From Azospirillum brasilense (lineage in GTDB: Bacteria > Pseudomonadota > Alphaproteobacteria > Azospirillales > Azospirillaceae), in contig NZ_QLKQ01000068.1 of assembly GCF_003349955.1 (NCBI RefSeq), forward strand, positions 1 to 42,898: a stretch of 42,898 nt of DNA. The letters run 5' to 3'. This document shows, piece after piece, positions 8,368 through 16,417 of the stretch. Under the pieces are notes generated by a model. That model was not told the origin of the DNA and did no database searches. It worked only from the letters and a program-made list of their open reading frames with translations. A program made the position numbers and the translations under genes. Each line of letters starts with the position of its first letter. Position 1 is the stretch's first letter.

Positions 8368-8410
8368 CCGGACCGGCGGCGTGCTGCATTCACGCCGCCG
8401 ATGGGTCCGG
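8368..8410 (+). other. Strong intergenic hairpin between the RTX and glycosyltransferase genes
   Basis: CGGCGGCGTG (8374-8383) pairs perfectly with CACGCCGCCG (8391-8400) around a 7-nt loop. CCGGAC (8368-8373) and GTCCGG (8405-8410) extend the stem beyond a 4-nt bulge. No U-tract follows, so it is more likely a 3'-end stabiliser or attenuator than a full terminator. Confidence 0.6.
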
Positions 8411-8421
8411 CTAAGGAACGC

Positions 8422-10773
8422 ATGACCGTGCTCGCCGTCCTGCCGGCCTCCGCCTCCATCGCGTCCGCCCAGCTCCATGCGCTCGGCGACGACTTCGTGC
8501 TCGCCTCGTGGGAGAGCGACGGACCGGAGCCCTCCGGCCGGGTCGTTCCCACCCTCGACGGCGAGGAGGTGCGGCCCCCCTACACCACCTTGTCCGTGCG
8601 GACGAGCTGGGGCGGGCAGCGGGTGCTGTCGATCCTGCGGGCGCCCCGGACCTCCGGTGCGCCCGTCCGTTTCGTGGCCCAGAGCCGCGTCGTGGCGGAG
8701 GTCCTGGCCGAACCGCAGGTCCCCGATCCCGATCCCGCCTTCCTGCTCGGCAGCCTCGACGCGCCGTCGCGGCTGCGCGTCGTGCGTTTCCTCTTCGATT
8801 TCGCGCGCTCCACCCCGGCGCTGCGCAGCGACGCCGGCTTCGCCACGGTCTGCCGCCGCATGGTGCTGGAGCTGTCGCCCACCCCCTCCCCCCTCGTCGC
8901 CCGCGCCCTGGCGACCGACGAGCTTCTGCTCTGCGGCGGGTCGCTGTCGTCGGGCTTCGGCGAGGTGACCGGGGCGGTGATCATCACGCCGGGAGCCGTC
9001 GGCCCCTCCCCCTTCGAGGTCTGCGTCGGCTCCGCGCTGGACCGGCGCGGGCGCGCGGCCATGTCGCTGCTGGTGGACAAGGCGCTGTGCGCGCCGGGCA
9101 ACCTGCTGGTGGTTCTCGGCCGCAACGGGCTGGCCTGCCGCGCCTTCTCGGCCGTGGCGCCCAACCTGCCGAGCCTGACCGAGCGGCTGTCCACGCGCCG
9201 CGACACGCCGTTGGAGCTGCGCCAGTACATTCTGAACGCGCTCGCCCAGCGCGGACGGTCGAACGCCTCGGCGGCGGCGGCGGTGCGCGAGCTTCAGGTG
9301 CTCGCCCCGCTGCCCAAGCGGCAGGTCGCCGACGCCAAGCGCTCCATCGGCGCCGCCCTCGACCTCGCGGTGCCGACCGGCGACGGCGGGCTGTTCCTGG
9401 CCGGTTGGGTGCACGACCCGCACGGCCTGTCCGGCGGCCTCACCGTGCACACGCCCTTCGGCGGCGAGCGCCGGCTGGAGGTGCTGGAGCACCGCTTTCC
9501 GCGCGAGGACGTGGCGAAGCTGTTCGGCACCGCGCCGTCCACCGACCGCAGCGGCTTCGTCGCCTATCTGCCCGGCGCGCCCGAGCCCGCCGCGGCGCTT
9601 CAGGTCCATGCGGAGCTTCGCCTCGGCTCCGGCGGGTCGATCCGGCTGGTGCCGCCGCTGCGCCCGCTGTCGCCCGCCGACGCCCGCGCCGCGGTGCTCG
9701 GCAGCCTGCCGCCGCAGCACGCGACCCCGCTGGTTCTGGAAACCGTGATCGCCCCGGCCGTCGCCCCGCTCCACGCCGCCCACATGGCCAGCCGCGGCGA
9801 GCCGGAAACCGTCACCTTCGGGCGCGGTCCAGAGACGCCCGCCGTCTCGGTCATCATCCCGCTCTACAAGGCGCTGGAGTTCCTGCGCTTCCAGCTCTCC
9901 AGCTTCGCCACCGATCCCGGCATGGCCGAAGTGGAACTAATCTTCGTGCTCGACAGCCCGGAGCAGCGCGACGAGCTGGTGCACATGCTGCACGGCTTCC
10001 ACGCGCTCTACGGCCTGCCGATGCGGGTGCTGGTGCAGCCGGCCAACTACGGCTACTCGGCGGCCAACAACGCCGGAGTCGCGGCCTCCACCGGGCGGAC
10101 CCTGCTGTTCCTGAATTCCGACGTGATCCCCGACCAGCCCGGCTGGCTGCCTGTCCTGCTCGCCGCGCTGGAGCGTACGCCGGGCACCGGGGCGGTCGGG
10201 CCGAAGCTGCTGTTCGACGACGACAGCCTGCAGCACGCCGGCCTCTACTTCGACCGCGACGTCCGCGGGCGCTGGTACAACCACCACTTCTTCAAGGGCC
10301 TGCCGCGCGACTTCCTGCCCGCCCGGCGCGAGCGCAGCGTGCCCGGCGTGACCGGCGCCTGCCTGATGATGACCCGCGAGACCTTCGACGCCGTGGGCGG
10401 CTTCTGCGAGGACTACGTCATCGGCGACTACGAGGACTCCGACCTCTGCCTGCGCATCCGCAAGGCCGGGCTGGACATCCGCTACGTCCCCTCGGTGGAG
10501 CTGTACCATCTGGAGCGCCGCTCGATCAGCCGGCACCAGGGCTACACCCGCGGCGTCGCCTCCGAATACAACGGCTGGCTCCACGCCCGCCGCTGGGCCG
10601 CGATGATGGAGGAGCTGGCCGCGCGCGACTGGAACGCGCCACCGCCGCCGCCCGCGCTGGAGGACAGCCTGATGCGCCCCCTGTCGGCGAGCGCTCCCAC
10701 CGACACCGCCCTTCCCGTTGCCGTTCCGGGCAAGTCCCGCCTGTTCGGGCGCGCGAACCGGAACCGGAGCTGA
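8422..10773 (+). CDS. GT2-family glycosyltransferase with long N-terminal extension
   Basis: The 783-aa product transfers a sugar from an activated donor in surface-glycan assembly. Residues 1 to about 310 are unrecognised. A beta-rich module with AGWVHDP lies near 315-410 (Trp329). A GT-A domain begins near residue 474 with VSVIIPLYK and has the metal-binding Asn-Ser-Asp at 565-567 (LFLNSDV) and the acceptor/base region GDYEDSDLCLRIRKAG. The chosen ATG has AAGGA 6-8 nt upstream; an ATG seven codons earlier does not. It begins a tightly packed operon of glycan genes. Donor and acceptor are unknown, but the GT2 motifs are intact, in contrast to its relative at 12912. Confidence 0.88.
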   Translation: MTVLAVLPASASIASAQLHALGDDFVLASWESDGPEPSGRVVPTLDGEEVRPPYTTLSVRTSWGGQRVLSILRAPRTSGAPVRFVAQSRVVAEVLAEPQVPDPDPAFLLGSLDAPSRLRVVRFLFDFARSTPALRSDAGFATVCRRMVLELSPTPSPLVARALATDELLLCGGSLSSGFGEVTGAVIITPGAVGPSPFEVCVGSALDRRGRAAMSLLVDKALCAPGNLLVVLGRNGLACRAFSAVAPNLPSLTERLSTRRDTPLELRQYILNALAQRGRSNASAAAAVRELQVLAPLPKRQVADAKRSIGAALDLAVPTGDGGLFLAGWVHDPHGLSGGLTVHTPFGGERRLEVLEHRFPREDVAKLFGTAPSTDRSGFVAYLPGAPEPAAALQVHAELRLGSGGSIRLVPPLRPLSPADARAAVLGSLPPQHATPLVLETVIAPAVAPLHAAHMASRGEPETVTFGRGPETPAVSVIIPLYKALEFLRFQLSSFATDPGMAEVELIFVLDSPEQRDELVHMLHGFHALYGLPMRVLVQPANYGYSAANNAGVAASTGRTLLFLNSDVIPDQPGWLPVLLAALERTPGTGAVGPKLLFDDDSLQHAGLYFDRDVRGRWYNHHFFKGLPRDFLPARRERSVPGVTGACLMMTRETFDAVGGFCEDYVIGDYEDSDLCLRIRKAGLDIRYVPSVELYHLERRSISRHQGYTRGVASEYNGWLHARRWAAMMEELAARDWNAPPPPPALEDSLMRPLSASAPTDTALPVAVPGKSRLFGRANRNRS

Positions 10774-10777
10774 CCTG

Positions 10778-11605
10778 ATGAACGAGATCCTCACCGGGCG
10801 CCGCCTCGCCGTCCTGCGCCGCAACACCGACCCGCGGCTGGAATGGCTGTGCGCGCAGATCGCCCGCAACCGCTTCCTGCCCGTTCCGCCGCCGGACCGT
10901 GTGTTCATCGGCGACGGCGATTTCCGGGCCATCGGGGCGGAGTTCCTGCGCCATTTCGTGCGCGTCGGCGGGCTGAAGCCGAAGCACCGCGTGCTGGAGA
11001 TCGGCTGCGGCATCGGGCGCATGGCCGTGCCGCTGACCCAGTATCTCGACTCCAGCTACGACGGCGTGGACATCGTCGAGGACGGCATCCGCTGGTGCAC
11101 GGAGACGATCACCCCGGCCTATCCGGAATTCCGCTTCCGGACGCTTGACGTGGCGAACGCGCTCTACAACCCCGGCGGGGCGGAGGACGCGGCGCGGACC
11201 CGCCTGCCCTTCCCGGACGGCGGGCACGACTTCGTGATCCTGACCTCGGTCATCACCCATCTGCGGACGGCGGAGACGGTGCGCTACGCGGCGGAGATCG
11301 CCCGCGTGCTGAAGCCGGGCGGGCGCTGCTTCCTCAGCCTGTTCCTGGTCGATGCCCGCGCGCGGGACGGCATCGCCAAGAAGACCGCCCGCCCGGCCTT
11401 CCTCGACGCCACCGGGCCGGAGTTCATCGCCGACGAGGCCAACCCGAACGCCGCCGTCGCCTACAGCGAGTCCTTCCTGCTCGACACCTTCGCGGAACAG
11501 GGGCTGCGCCCGGCGCGCCCAGTTCTGCGCGGCCACTGGAGCGGGCAGCGCAACGCCGAGAATTTCCAGGATATCCTGGTTCTGGAAAAGGAGGGCGCGC
11601 GATGA
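10778..11605 (+). CDS. Class I SAM-dependent methyltransferase
   Basis: The 275-aa product has the Rossmann-fold SAM-binding motif VLEIGCGIGRMAVPL at about residues 72-86, the acidic second motif DGVDIVEDGIRWC, and the LKPGGRCFLSLF segment typical of post-motif III in methyltransferase_11/25 enzymes. The start ATG lies 4 bp after the GT2 stop; a longer frame begins inside the GT2 gene and is rejected. The stop overlaps the next start (ATGA). Within a glycosyltransferase operon it probably O-methylates a sugar or glycan end, but the target is not shown by the sequence. Confidence 0.88.
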   Translation: MNEILTGRRLAVLRRNTDPRLEWLCAQIARNRFLPVPPPDRVFIGDGDFRAIGAEFLRHFVRVGGLKPKHRVLEIGCGIGRMAVPLTQYLDSSYDGVDIVEDGIRWCTETITPAYPEFRFRTLDVANALYNPGGAEDAARTRLPFPDGGHDFVILTSVITHLRTAETVRYAAEIARVLKPGGRCFLSLFLVDARARDGIAKKTARPAFLDATGPEFIADEANPNAAVAYSESFLLDTFAEQGLRPARPVLRGHWSGQRNAENFQDILVLEKEGAR

Positions 11606-12915
11606 GCCTGCCCCGCGTCCTCGTCGTCGCCCACAACCACCCCAGCCTGCACCCCGGCGGCACGGAAATCTTCGCGCACGAGCTGTTCGGCAGCCTGAAG
11701 GCCAAGGGTGCCGAGGCCCTGTTCCTCGCCTGCACCAACGGCGTCCACCGCGACCGCAAGCCCGGCACCAACCTCCAGACGCTGGGCCGCAGCGCCGACG
11801 AGGTGGTGCTGTGGGCCGGGCATTTCGATCACTTCTTCCAGAGCCAGATCGACCTGCACGGCATCGTGCCCGACCTGTCGAACCTGCTGCGCGCCTTCCA
11901 GCCGGACATCGTGCACATCCACCACACGCTGCTGCTCGGCGTGGAGATGCTGTTCCTGATCCGCCGCGTCTGCCCGCGGGCGCGGATCGTCTACACGCTG
12001 CACGACTACTACCCGATCTGCGCCAACGACGGGCAGATGGTGACGACCAACGGCCATGCCCTTTGCCGCATGGCCTCGCCCGACGCCTGCCACCGCTGCT
12101 TCCCCGACCGGCCGGCCGACCAGTTCGTGCTGCGCGACAAGCACATCAAGGCAATGTTCGGGCTGGTCGATCATTTCCTGGCGCCCAGCGCCTTCCTGCG
12201 CGACCGCTACATCGCCTGGGGCCTCGACCCGGACAGCATCTCCGTCATGGAGAACGGGCGCCCGGCGGTTCGTCCGGCGCCGCACCGGCCGCTGCCCGCG
12301 GGCGCGCCGCGCAACGCCTTCGCCTATTTCGGCAACCTGAATCCCTTCAAGGGGATCACCGTCGCGCTGGACGCCGCCGCCCGGCTGGAGAAGCAGGGGC
12401 AGGACCTGACGCTGGCCGTCCATGGCGGCGCGCCCTTCCAGACCGACGCCTTCAAGGACAAGGTCGAGCAGGGCTTCAAGAACGCCCGCGGCACCGCCGT
12501 CCGCCATGGCCCCTACCGGCGCGAGGAGATGCCCGAGCTGATGGCCGCCGCCGATTGGGTGGTGATGCCGTCGATCTGGTGGGAGAACGCTCCGCTGGTC
12601 ATCCGCGAAGCCTTCCAGCACCGCCGCCCGGTCATCTGCAGCGGCATCGGCGGCATGGCGGAATCGGTGACCGACGGGGTGGACGGCCTGCATTTCCGGG
12701 CGGGGGACGCCGCGGATCTGGCGCGCGTGATGACGCGCGCGATGACCGAGCCGGGGCTTTGGGACCGGCTCGTTTCCAACATGCCGGCGGTCCCGACGAC
12801 CGAGGAGGCCGCCGAAAAACACGTCATTCTCTATGACGACATAATCAACGGTCCGGGGGGAAGGCATGGGCAAACACATGGGCAGGGCTCGATTGCGGGG
12901 AGCATCGCGGGATGA
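11602..12915 (+). CDS. GT4-family glycosyltransferase
   Basis: The 437-aa product is a GT-B fold retaining glycosyltransferase. The N-terminal domain starts PRVLVVAHNHPSLHPGGTE, the usual glycine-rich acceptor-side loop. The C-terminal donor domain has FAYFGNLNPFKGI and the E-x7-E motif ENAPLVIRE, followed by GIGGMAE and GVDGLHF. A Cys-rich segment, CRMASPDACHRCF, sits mid-protein. The C-terminus ends in a Gly/His-rich tail of about 20 residues. It is the same length as the gene at 15104 and clearly paralogous to it. Start and stop both overlap neighbours by ATGA, indicating translational coupling across the operon. Confidence 0.92.
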   Translation: MSLPRVLVVAHNHPSLHPGGTEIFAHELFGSLKAKGAEALFLACTNGVHRDRKPGTNLQTLGRSADEVVLWAGHFDHFFQSQIDLHGIVPDLSNLLRAFQPDIVHIHHTLLLGVEMLFLIRRVCPRARIVYTLHDYYPICANDGQMVTTNGHALCRMASPDACHRCFPDRPADQFVLRDKHIKAMFGLVDHFLAPSAFLRDRYIAWGLDPDSISVMENGRPAVRPAPHRPLPAGAPRNAFAYFGNLNPFKGITVALDAAARLEKQGQDLTLAVHGGAPFQTDAFKDKVEQGFKNARGTAVRHGPYRREEMPELMAAADWVVMPSIWWENAPLVIREAFQHRRPVICSGIGGMAESVTDGVDGLHFRAGDAADLARVMTRAMTEPGLWDRLVSNMPAVPTTEEAAEKHVILYDDIINGPGGRHGQTHGQGSIAGSIAG

Positions 12916-15074
12916 AGGAACCGATCACCAAGGCCGACATCACGGCGGCCATTCTCCTTGACGACGACACGCTCGTCCTGTTCGGCGCCATCGACCGGGC
13001 GCTGCCCGCCCAGGGCGCCGTTCATCTCGACGGGTCGGTGGAGGGCCGCTACGCCGGACGCTCCTGGGCCGACGCGGAGGGCGAGCGCTGGTTCCTCGGC
13101 GGCATCCGCGTGCCGGGGCTGGCCCAGATGCGCCCATCGCGCGTCGAGCTGGCGGACGAGACGGGGGAACGCCTCGTCCTGCCGCGGCTGTCCAACGTCC
13201 GCACCAACCCGTCGCACCTCGTCTCGGCGCTGAAGGGCTTCCAGCCCAGCGCGCTGGCCGTGGCGCTGGATTTCGCGATCCAGCTCGCCGCGTCTTCGGA
13301 CAGTGACTCCGACCGCGTCGGCCGCCTGCTCGCGGGCCTCGCCCAGGAGGTGTCGCAGCCGGACGGCTTCGCCGAGGTGTTCGGCCGCTTCCGCGATGGC
13401 AGCCTGATGCTCCAGGGCTGGGCGCGCAGCTTCCGCAACGGCGCCCAGAAGATCCTGATCGAGGCGGAGGAGACCGCCGCCTACCGCGCCACCGCCGGGG
13501 CCTTCGCCCGTCCCGACCTGCCGCCGGAGGCGTCGGGCGTGATGGCGGTGCTGACCGACCGGACCCCGCTTCCCACCGCCATCCGCCGCATCCATTACCG
13601 CGCCGCCGAGGGCTGGCGCCATCTGGAGATCTTCGAGCACCGCACCATCCTGCCCGATGGCGTCGCCTCCGCCCATGTGCGCGACATGCTGGGCAACATC
13701 CAGGACGCCGAGACGCGCCAGCGGATGACACGCATCGCCGCCTCGCGCTACGACGGTGCGGAAACCGTGTCGCGGCTCGACATCCCGGTGCGGACCGGTC
13801 TGGACATGGCGCTGCGCGTGCCGGGGGCCGGGCTGTTCGTCGCCGGCTGGCTGCTCGACCCGACGCGGCAGGTCCGCGCCGTCACGCTGAAGGGGCCGGG
13901 CGTCGCCGTCCGGCTCGACGAGGGCTGGTCGCGGCTGGCCCGTCGCGACGTGACGGAGGCGTTCCAGCATGACGGCCTGTTTGCCGGGCGCATGATCCCC
14001 GGCCAGGACCAGCACGGCTTCACCGCCTTCGCCGCCGAGCCGTCGGGCCTGCCCCCGGGCGCCGAGTTCCATCTGGAGCTGGAACTGGCCGACGAGCGCT
14101 TCGCCTTCCTGCCGCTGAGCTGCCTGCCGCCGGCGCCGGAAGCGCTGCGCCGCATGCTCTCGCTGGTCAATCTGGACAGCCCGTCCATCGACACGCTGAT
14201 CGCGCGCCATGTCGGCCCGATGCTGCGCACCGCCCGCGCCCGCTCCGGGCCGCTGCCGTCGACCGGCGTGCACCCGATGGGCCGTCCGGTGAAGGCGCCG
14301 CGCGTTTCGGTGATCCTGCCGGTGACCGACGCGCGGGAGGATGTGGACCTCAACATCGCCCGCCTCGCCATCGACCCGGACTTCGCCGAGACCGAGCTGC
14401 TGGTGGTCGCCGCCGCCGGCACGCACGAGCGGCTGGGCGGGGCGGTCCGTCAGGCCGCCGCCTTCTACCGCATGGCCGTCACCTTCGTCGCCGCGCCCGA
14501 CGCCACCGACGCCTTCGAGGCGATGGCCGCCGCCCTGCCCCACGCCCGCGGCGAGCGGGTGCTGACGCTCTCCCCCTCCGTCCTGCCGACCGAAAAGGGC
14601 TGGCTGGCGGCGCTGGAGCGGGTGTCGCGCAAGTCCGGCGGGCCGGTGATGGTCAGCCCGACGCTGCTCTACGAGGACCATTCGATCCGCTTCGCCGGCA
14701 TCATGGCGGTGGAGGATTCGGACGGCGCCAAGACCTTCGAGCGGCGGTTCGCCGGCTACCCGCGCGACTGGCTGAAGGAGCAGGACGCGGCGACGGTGGA
14801 CGCCGCCGCCCCGGAATGCGCGCTGCTGCCCAAGGACGCCCTGGTCCGGACGCTGGCCACCATGGGGTCCTACATGGGGGCCGACCACAAGGGGCTGGAC
14901 CTCTGCCTGCGCCTGCGCGCGCTGGGCGGAGCCTGCGTCTGGCTGCCCCGCGTCACCCTGGTGGCGCTGGACGAACAGCCGCGCGACGCGCACGCCGACC
15001 GCTGGCGCCGCGCCGGCGCCATGGTGGACCGCTGGAGCTTCGAGGACATCTGGTCCGCCCGCGCCGCCGCCTGA
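12912..15074 (+). CDS. GT2-like protein with degenerate catalytic motifs (pseudo-glycosyltransferase)
   Basis: The 720-aa product has the same layout as the GT2 at 8422: a long N-terminal region, a beta-rich module with VAGWLLDP (Trp313), then a GT-A-like domain starting PRVSVILPVTDARED. The metal-binding Asn-Ser-Asp is replaced by Ser-Pro-Ser at 554-556 (LTLSPSV), and the usual acidic base region is HKGLDLCLRLRALGG instead of YEDSDLCLRIRKAG. The reading frame is intact, so this looks like divergence rather than decay. It may be a non-catalytic partner or scaffold for the active transferases, or have a changed mechanism. It overlaps the upstream GT4 by ATGA. Confidence 0.8.
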   Translation: MKEPITKADITAAILLDDDTLVLFGAIDRALPAQGAVHLDGSVEGRYAGRSWADAEGERWFLGGIRVPGLAQMRPSRVELADETGERLVLPRLSNVRTNPSHLVSALKGFQPSALAVALDFAIQLAASSDSDSDRVGRLLAGLAQEVSQPDGFAEVFGRFRDGSLMLQGWARSFRNGAQKILIEAEETAAYRATAGAFARPDLPPEASGVMAVLTDRTPLPTAIRRIHYRAAEGWRHLEIFEHRTILPDGVASAHVRDMLGNIQDAETRQRMTRIAASRYDGAETVSRLDIPVRTGLDMALRVPGAGLFVAGWLLDPTRQVRAVTLKGPGVAVRLDEGWSRLARRDVTEAFQHDGLFAGRMIPGQDQHGFTAFAAEPSGLPPGAEFHLELELADERFAFLPLSCLPPAPEALRRMLSLVNLDSPSIDTLIARHVGPMLRTARARSGPLPSTGVHPMGRPVKAPRVSVILPVTDAREDVDLNIARLAIDPDFAETELLVVAAAGTHERLGGAVRQAAAFYRMAVTFVAAPDATDAFEAMAAALPHARGERVLTLSPSVLPTEKGWLAALERVSRKSGGPVMVSPTLLYEDHSIRFAGIMAVEDSDGAKTFERRFAGYPRDWLKEQDAATVDAAAPECALLPKDALVRTLATMGSYMGADHKGLDLCLRLRALGGACVWLPRVTLVALDEQPRDAHADRWRRAGAMVDRWSFEDIWSARAAA

Positions 15075-15103
15075 ACCCAGCCCTATTCGAGATCGGCCCG
15101 ACC

Positions 15104-16417
15104 ATGAGCAACAAGCGCGTCCTGATCATCAGCCACGGCCATCCCGCCTTCTCGCTGGGCGGCGCGGAGGTGGCCTCCTACAACCTGCACCAGGGGCTGC
15201 ACGACCTGCCGGGCTGGGAGAGCCATTACCTGGCCCGCACCTCCCCGCCGGTCACGCCGCACGGCAGTTCCGCCCTGATGGCGCTGCGCCAGAAGGAGCG
15301 GGAGGTCCTCTACTACGCCAACGACTACGACCATTTCCGGCTGTCGAACCGCAACCTGCCGGGGCTGGAGAAGGACTTCGTCCGCTACGTCCGCGACCTC
15401 CAGCCGGACGTGGTGAACTTCCACCATTTCCTGGGTCTGGGCATCGAGACCATCCAGGCGATCCGGCAGGCCCTGCCGCGCGTGCCGATCGTGGTGACCT
15501 TCCACGAATATCTGTCCATCTGCCACCACCACGGACAGATGGTGAAGACCAGCCGCAACACGCTGTGCTACCGCGCCAGCCCGGCCGACTGCGCCGGCTG
15601 CTTCCCGCACATCGGCGAGGCGCAGTTCTTCAAGCGCGAGCTGTTCCTGAAGACCTTCCTGGAGCAGGCGGATTTCTACGTCAGCCCGTCGAACTTCCTG
15701 ATCGACCGCTACGTCGACTGGGGCCTGCCCCGCGAGAAGTTCCGCATGATCGAGAACGGCCTGACCGTCGAGGGCATCGCCCCGCCCCGCCCGCTGGCCC
15801 GCGGCGGCAAGCGCAACCGCTTCGCCTTCTTCGGCCAGCTCACCGAGTTCAAGGGCGCCCATGTGCTGGTCGAGGCGATCGGCCGCGTTTCGGAGAAGGC
15901 GTGGGGCGAGGACGGCGCGCTGATGATCTTCGGCGGCAACCTGGAGCGCCAGCCCGAGGCCTACCAGAAGAAGTTCAACGAGGCGGTGGAGCGCGCCGGC
16001 GACCGCGTGCGCTTCTACGGCAGCTACCGCTCCGCTGAGCTGCCCGGCCTGATGAAAGACGTGGATTGGGTGGTGATGCCCTCCATCTGGTGGGAGAACT
16101 CGCCGGTGGTGATCCAGGAGGCCTTCCTGCACGGGCGACCGATCATCTCCAGCAACATCGGCGGCATGGGCGAGAAAGTCACCCATGGCGTGGACGGCCT
16201 GCATTTCCGCAACGCCAGCGTCGAGGATCTGGTGGACCGCCTGACCGAGGCGCTGACCACGCCGGAGCTGTGGGACCGCCTGCGCATGCGCATCCGCCGC
16301 CCCATCGACCGCGCGGAATGCGCCCGCCGCCACGCCGACGTGTTCGACGCGCTGATCGCGAACGCGGGCGGTGGCGCGGTGTCGATGCCCGAGCGGGCGG
16401 TGGCGCAGAAGCCGTGA
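15104..16417 (+). CDS. GT4-family glycosyltransferase (paralogue of 11602)
   Basis: The 437-aa GT-B enzyme opens with KRVLIISHGHPAFSLGGAEV and has the donor-domain features FAFFGQLTEFKGAHV, E-x7-E as ENSPVVIQE, NIGGMGEKV and GVDGLHF. It shares length, the central Cys segment (CYRASPADCAGCF) and long blocks such as WVVMPSIWWEN with the GT4 at 11602, so the two arose by duplication. The ATG lies 29 bp after the pseudo-GT2 stop; a longer upstream frame is a shadow. Its stop overlaps the next ATG. It probably adds a sugar to the same glycan as its neighbours, with different specificity. Confidence 0.92.
   Translation: MSNKRVLIISHGHPAFSLGGAEVASYNLHQGLHDLPGWESHYLARTSPPVTPHGSSALMALRQKEREVLYYANDYDHFRLSNRNLPGLEKDFVRYVRDLQPDVVNFHHFLGLGIETIQAIRQALPRVPIVVTFHEYLSICHHHGQMVKTSRNTLCYRASPADCAGCFPHIGEAQFFKRELFLKTFLEQADFYVSPSNFLIDRYVDWGLPREKFRMIENGLTVEGIAPPRPLARGGKRNRFAFFGQLTEFKGAHVLVEAIGRVSEKAWGEDGALMIFGGNLERQPEAYQKKFNEAVERAGDRVRFYGSYRSAELPGLMKDVDWVVMPSIWWENSPVVIQEAFLHGRPIISSNIGGMGEKVTHGVDGLHFRNASVEDLVDRLTEALTTPELWDRLRMRIRRPIDRAECARRHADVFDALIANAGGGAVSMPERAVAQKP

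Noticed and set aside
12912..15074. Frameshifted or decaying glycosyltransferase pseudogene
   Set aside because: The frame is open over 720 codons, both ends are translationally coupled or closely spaced, and codon use is normal, so it is better seen as a diverged functional protein.
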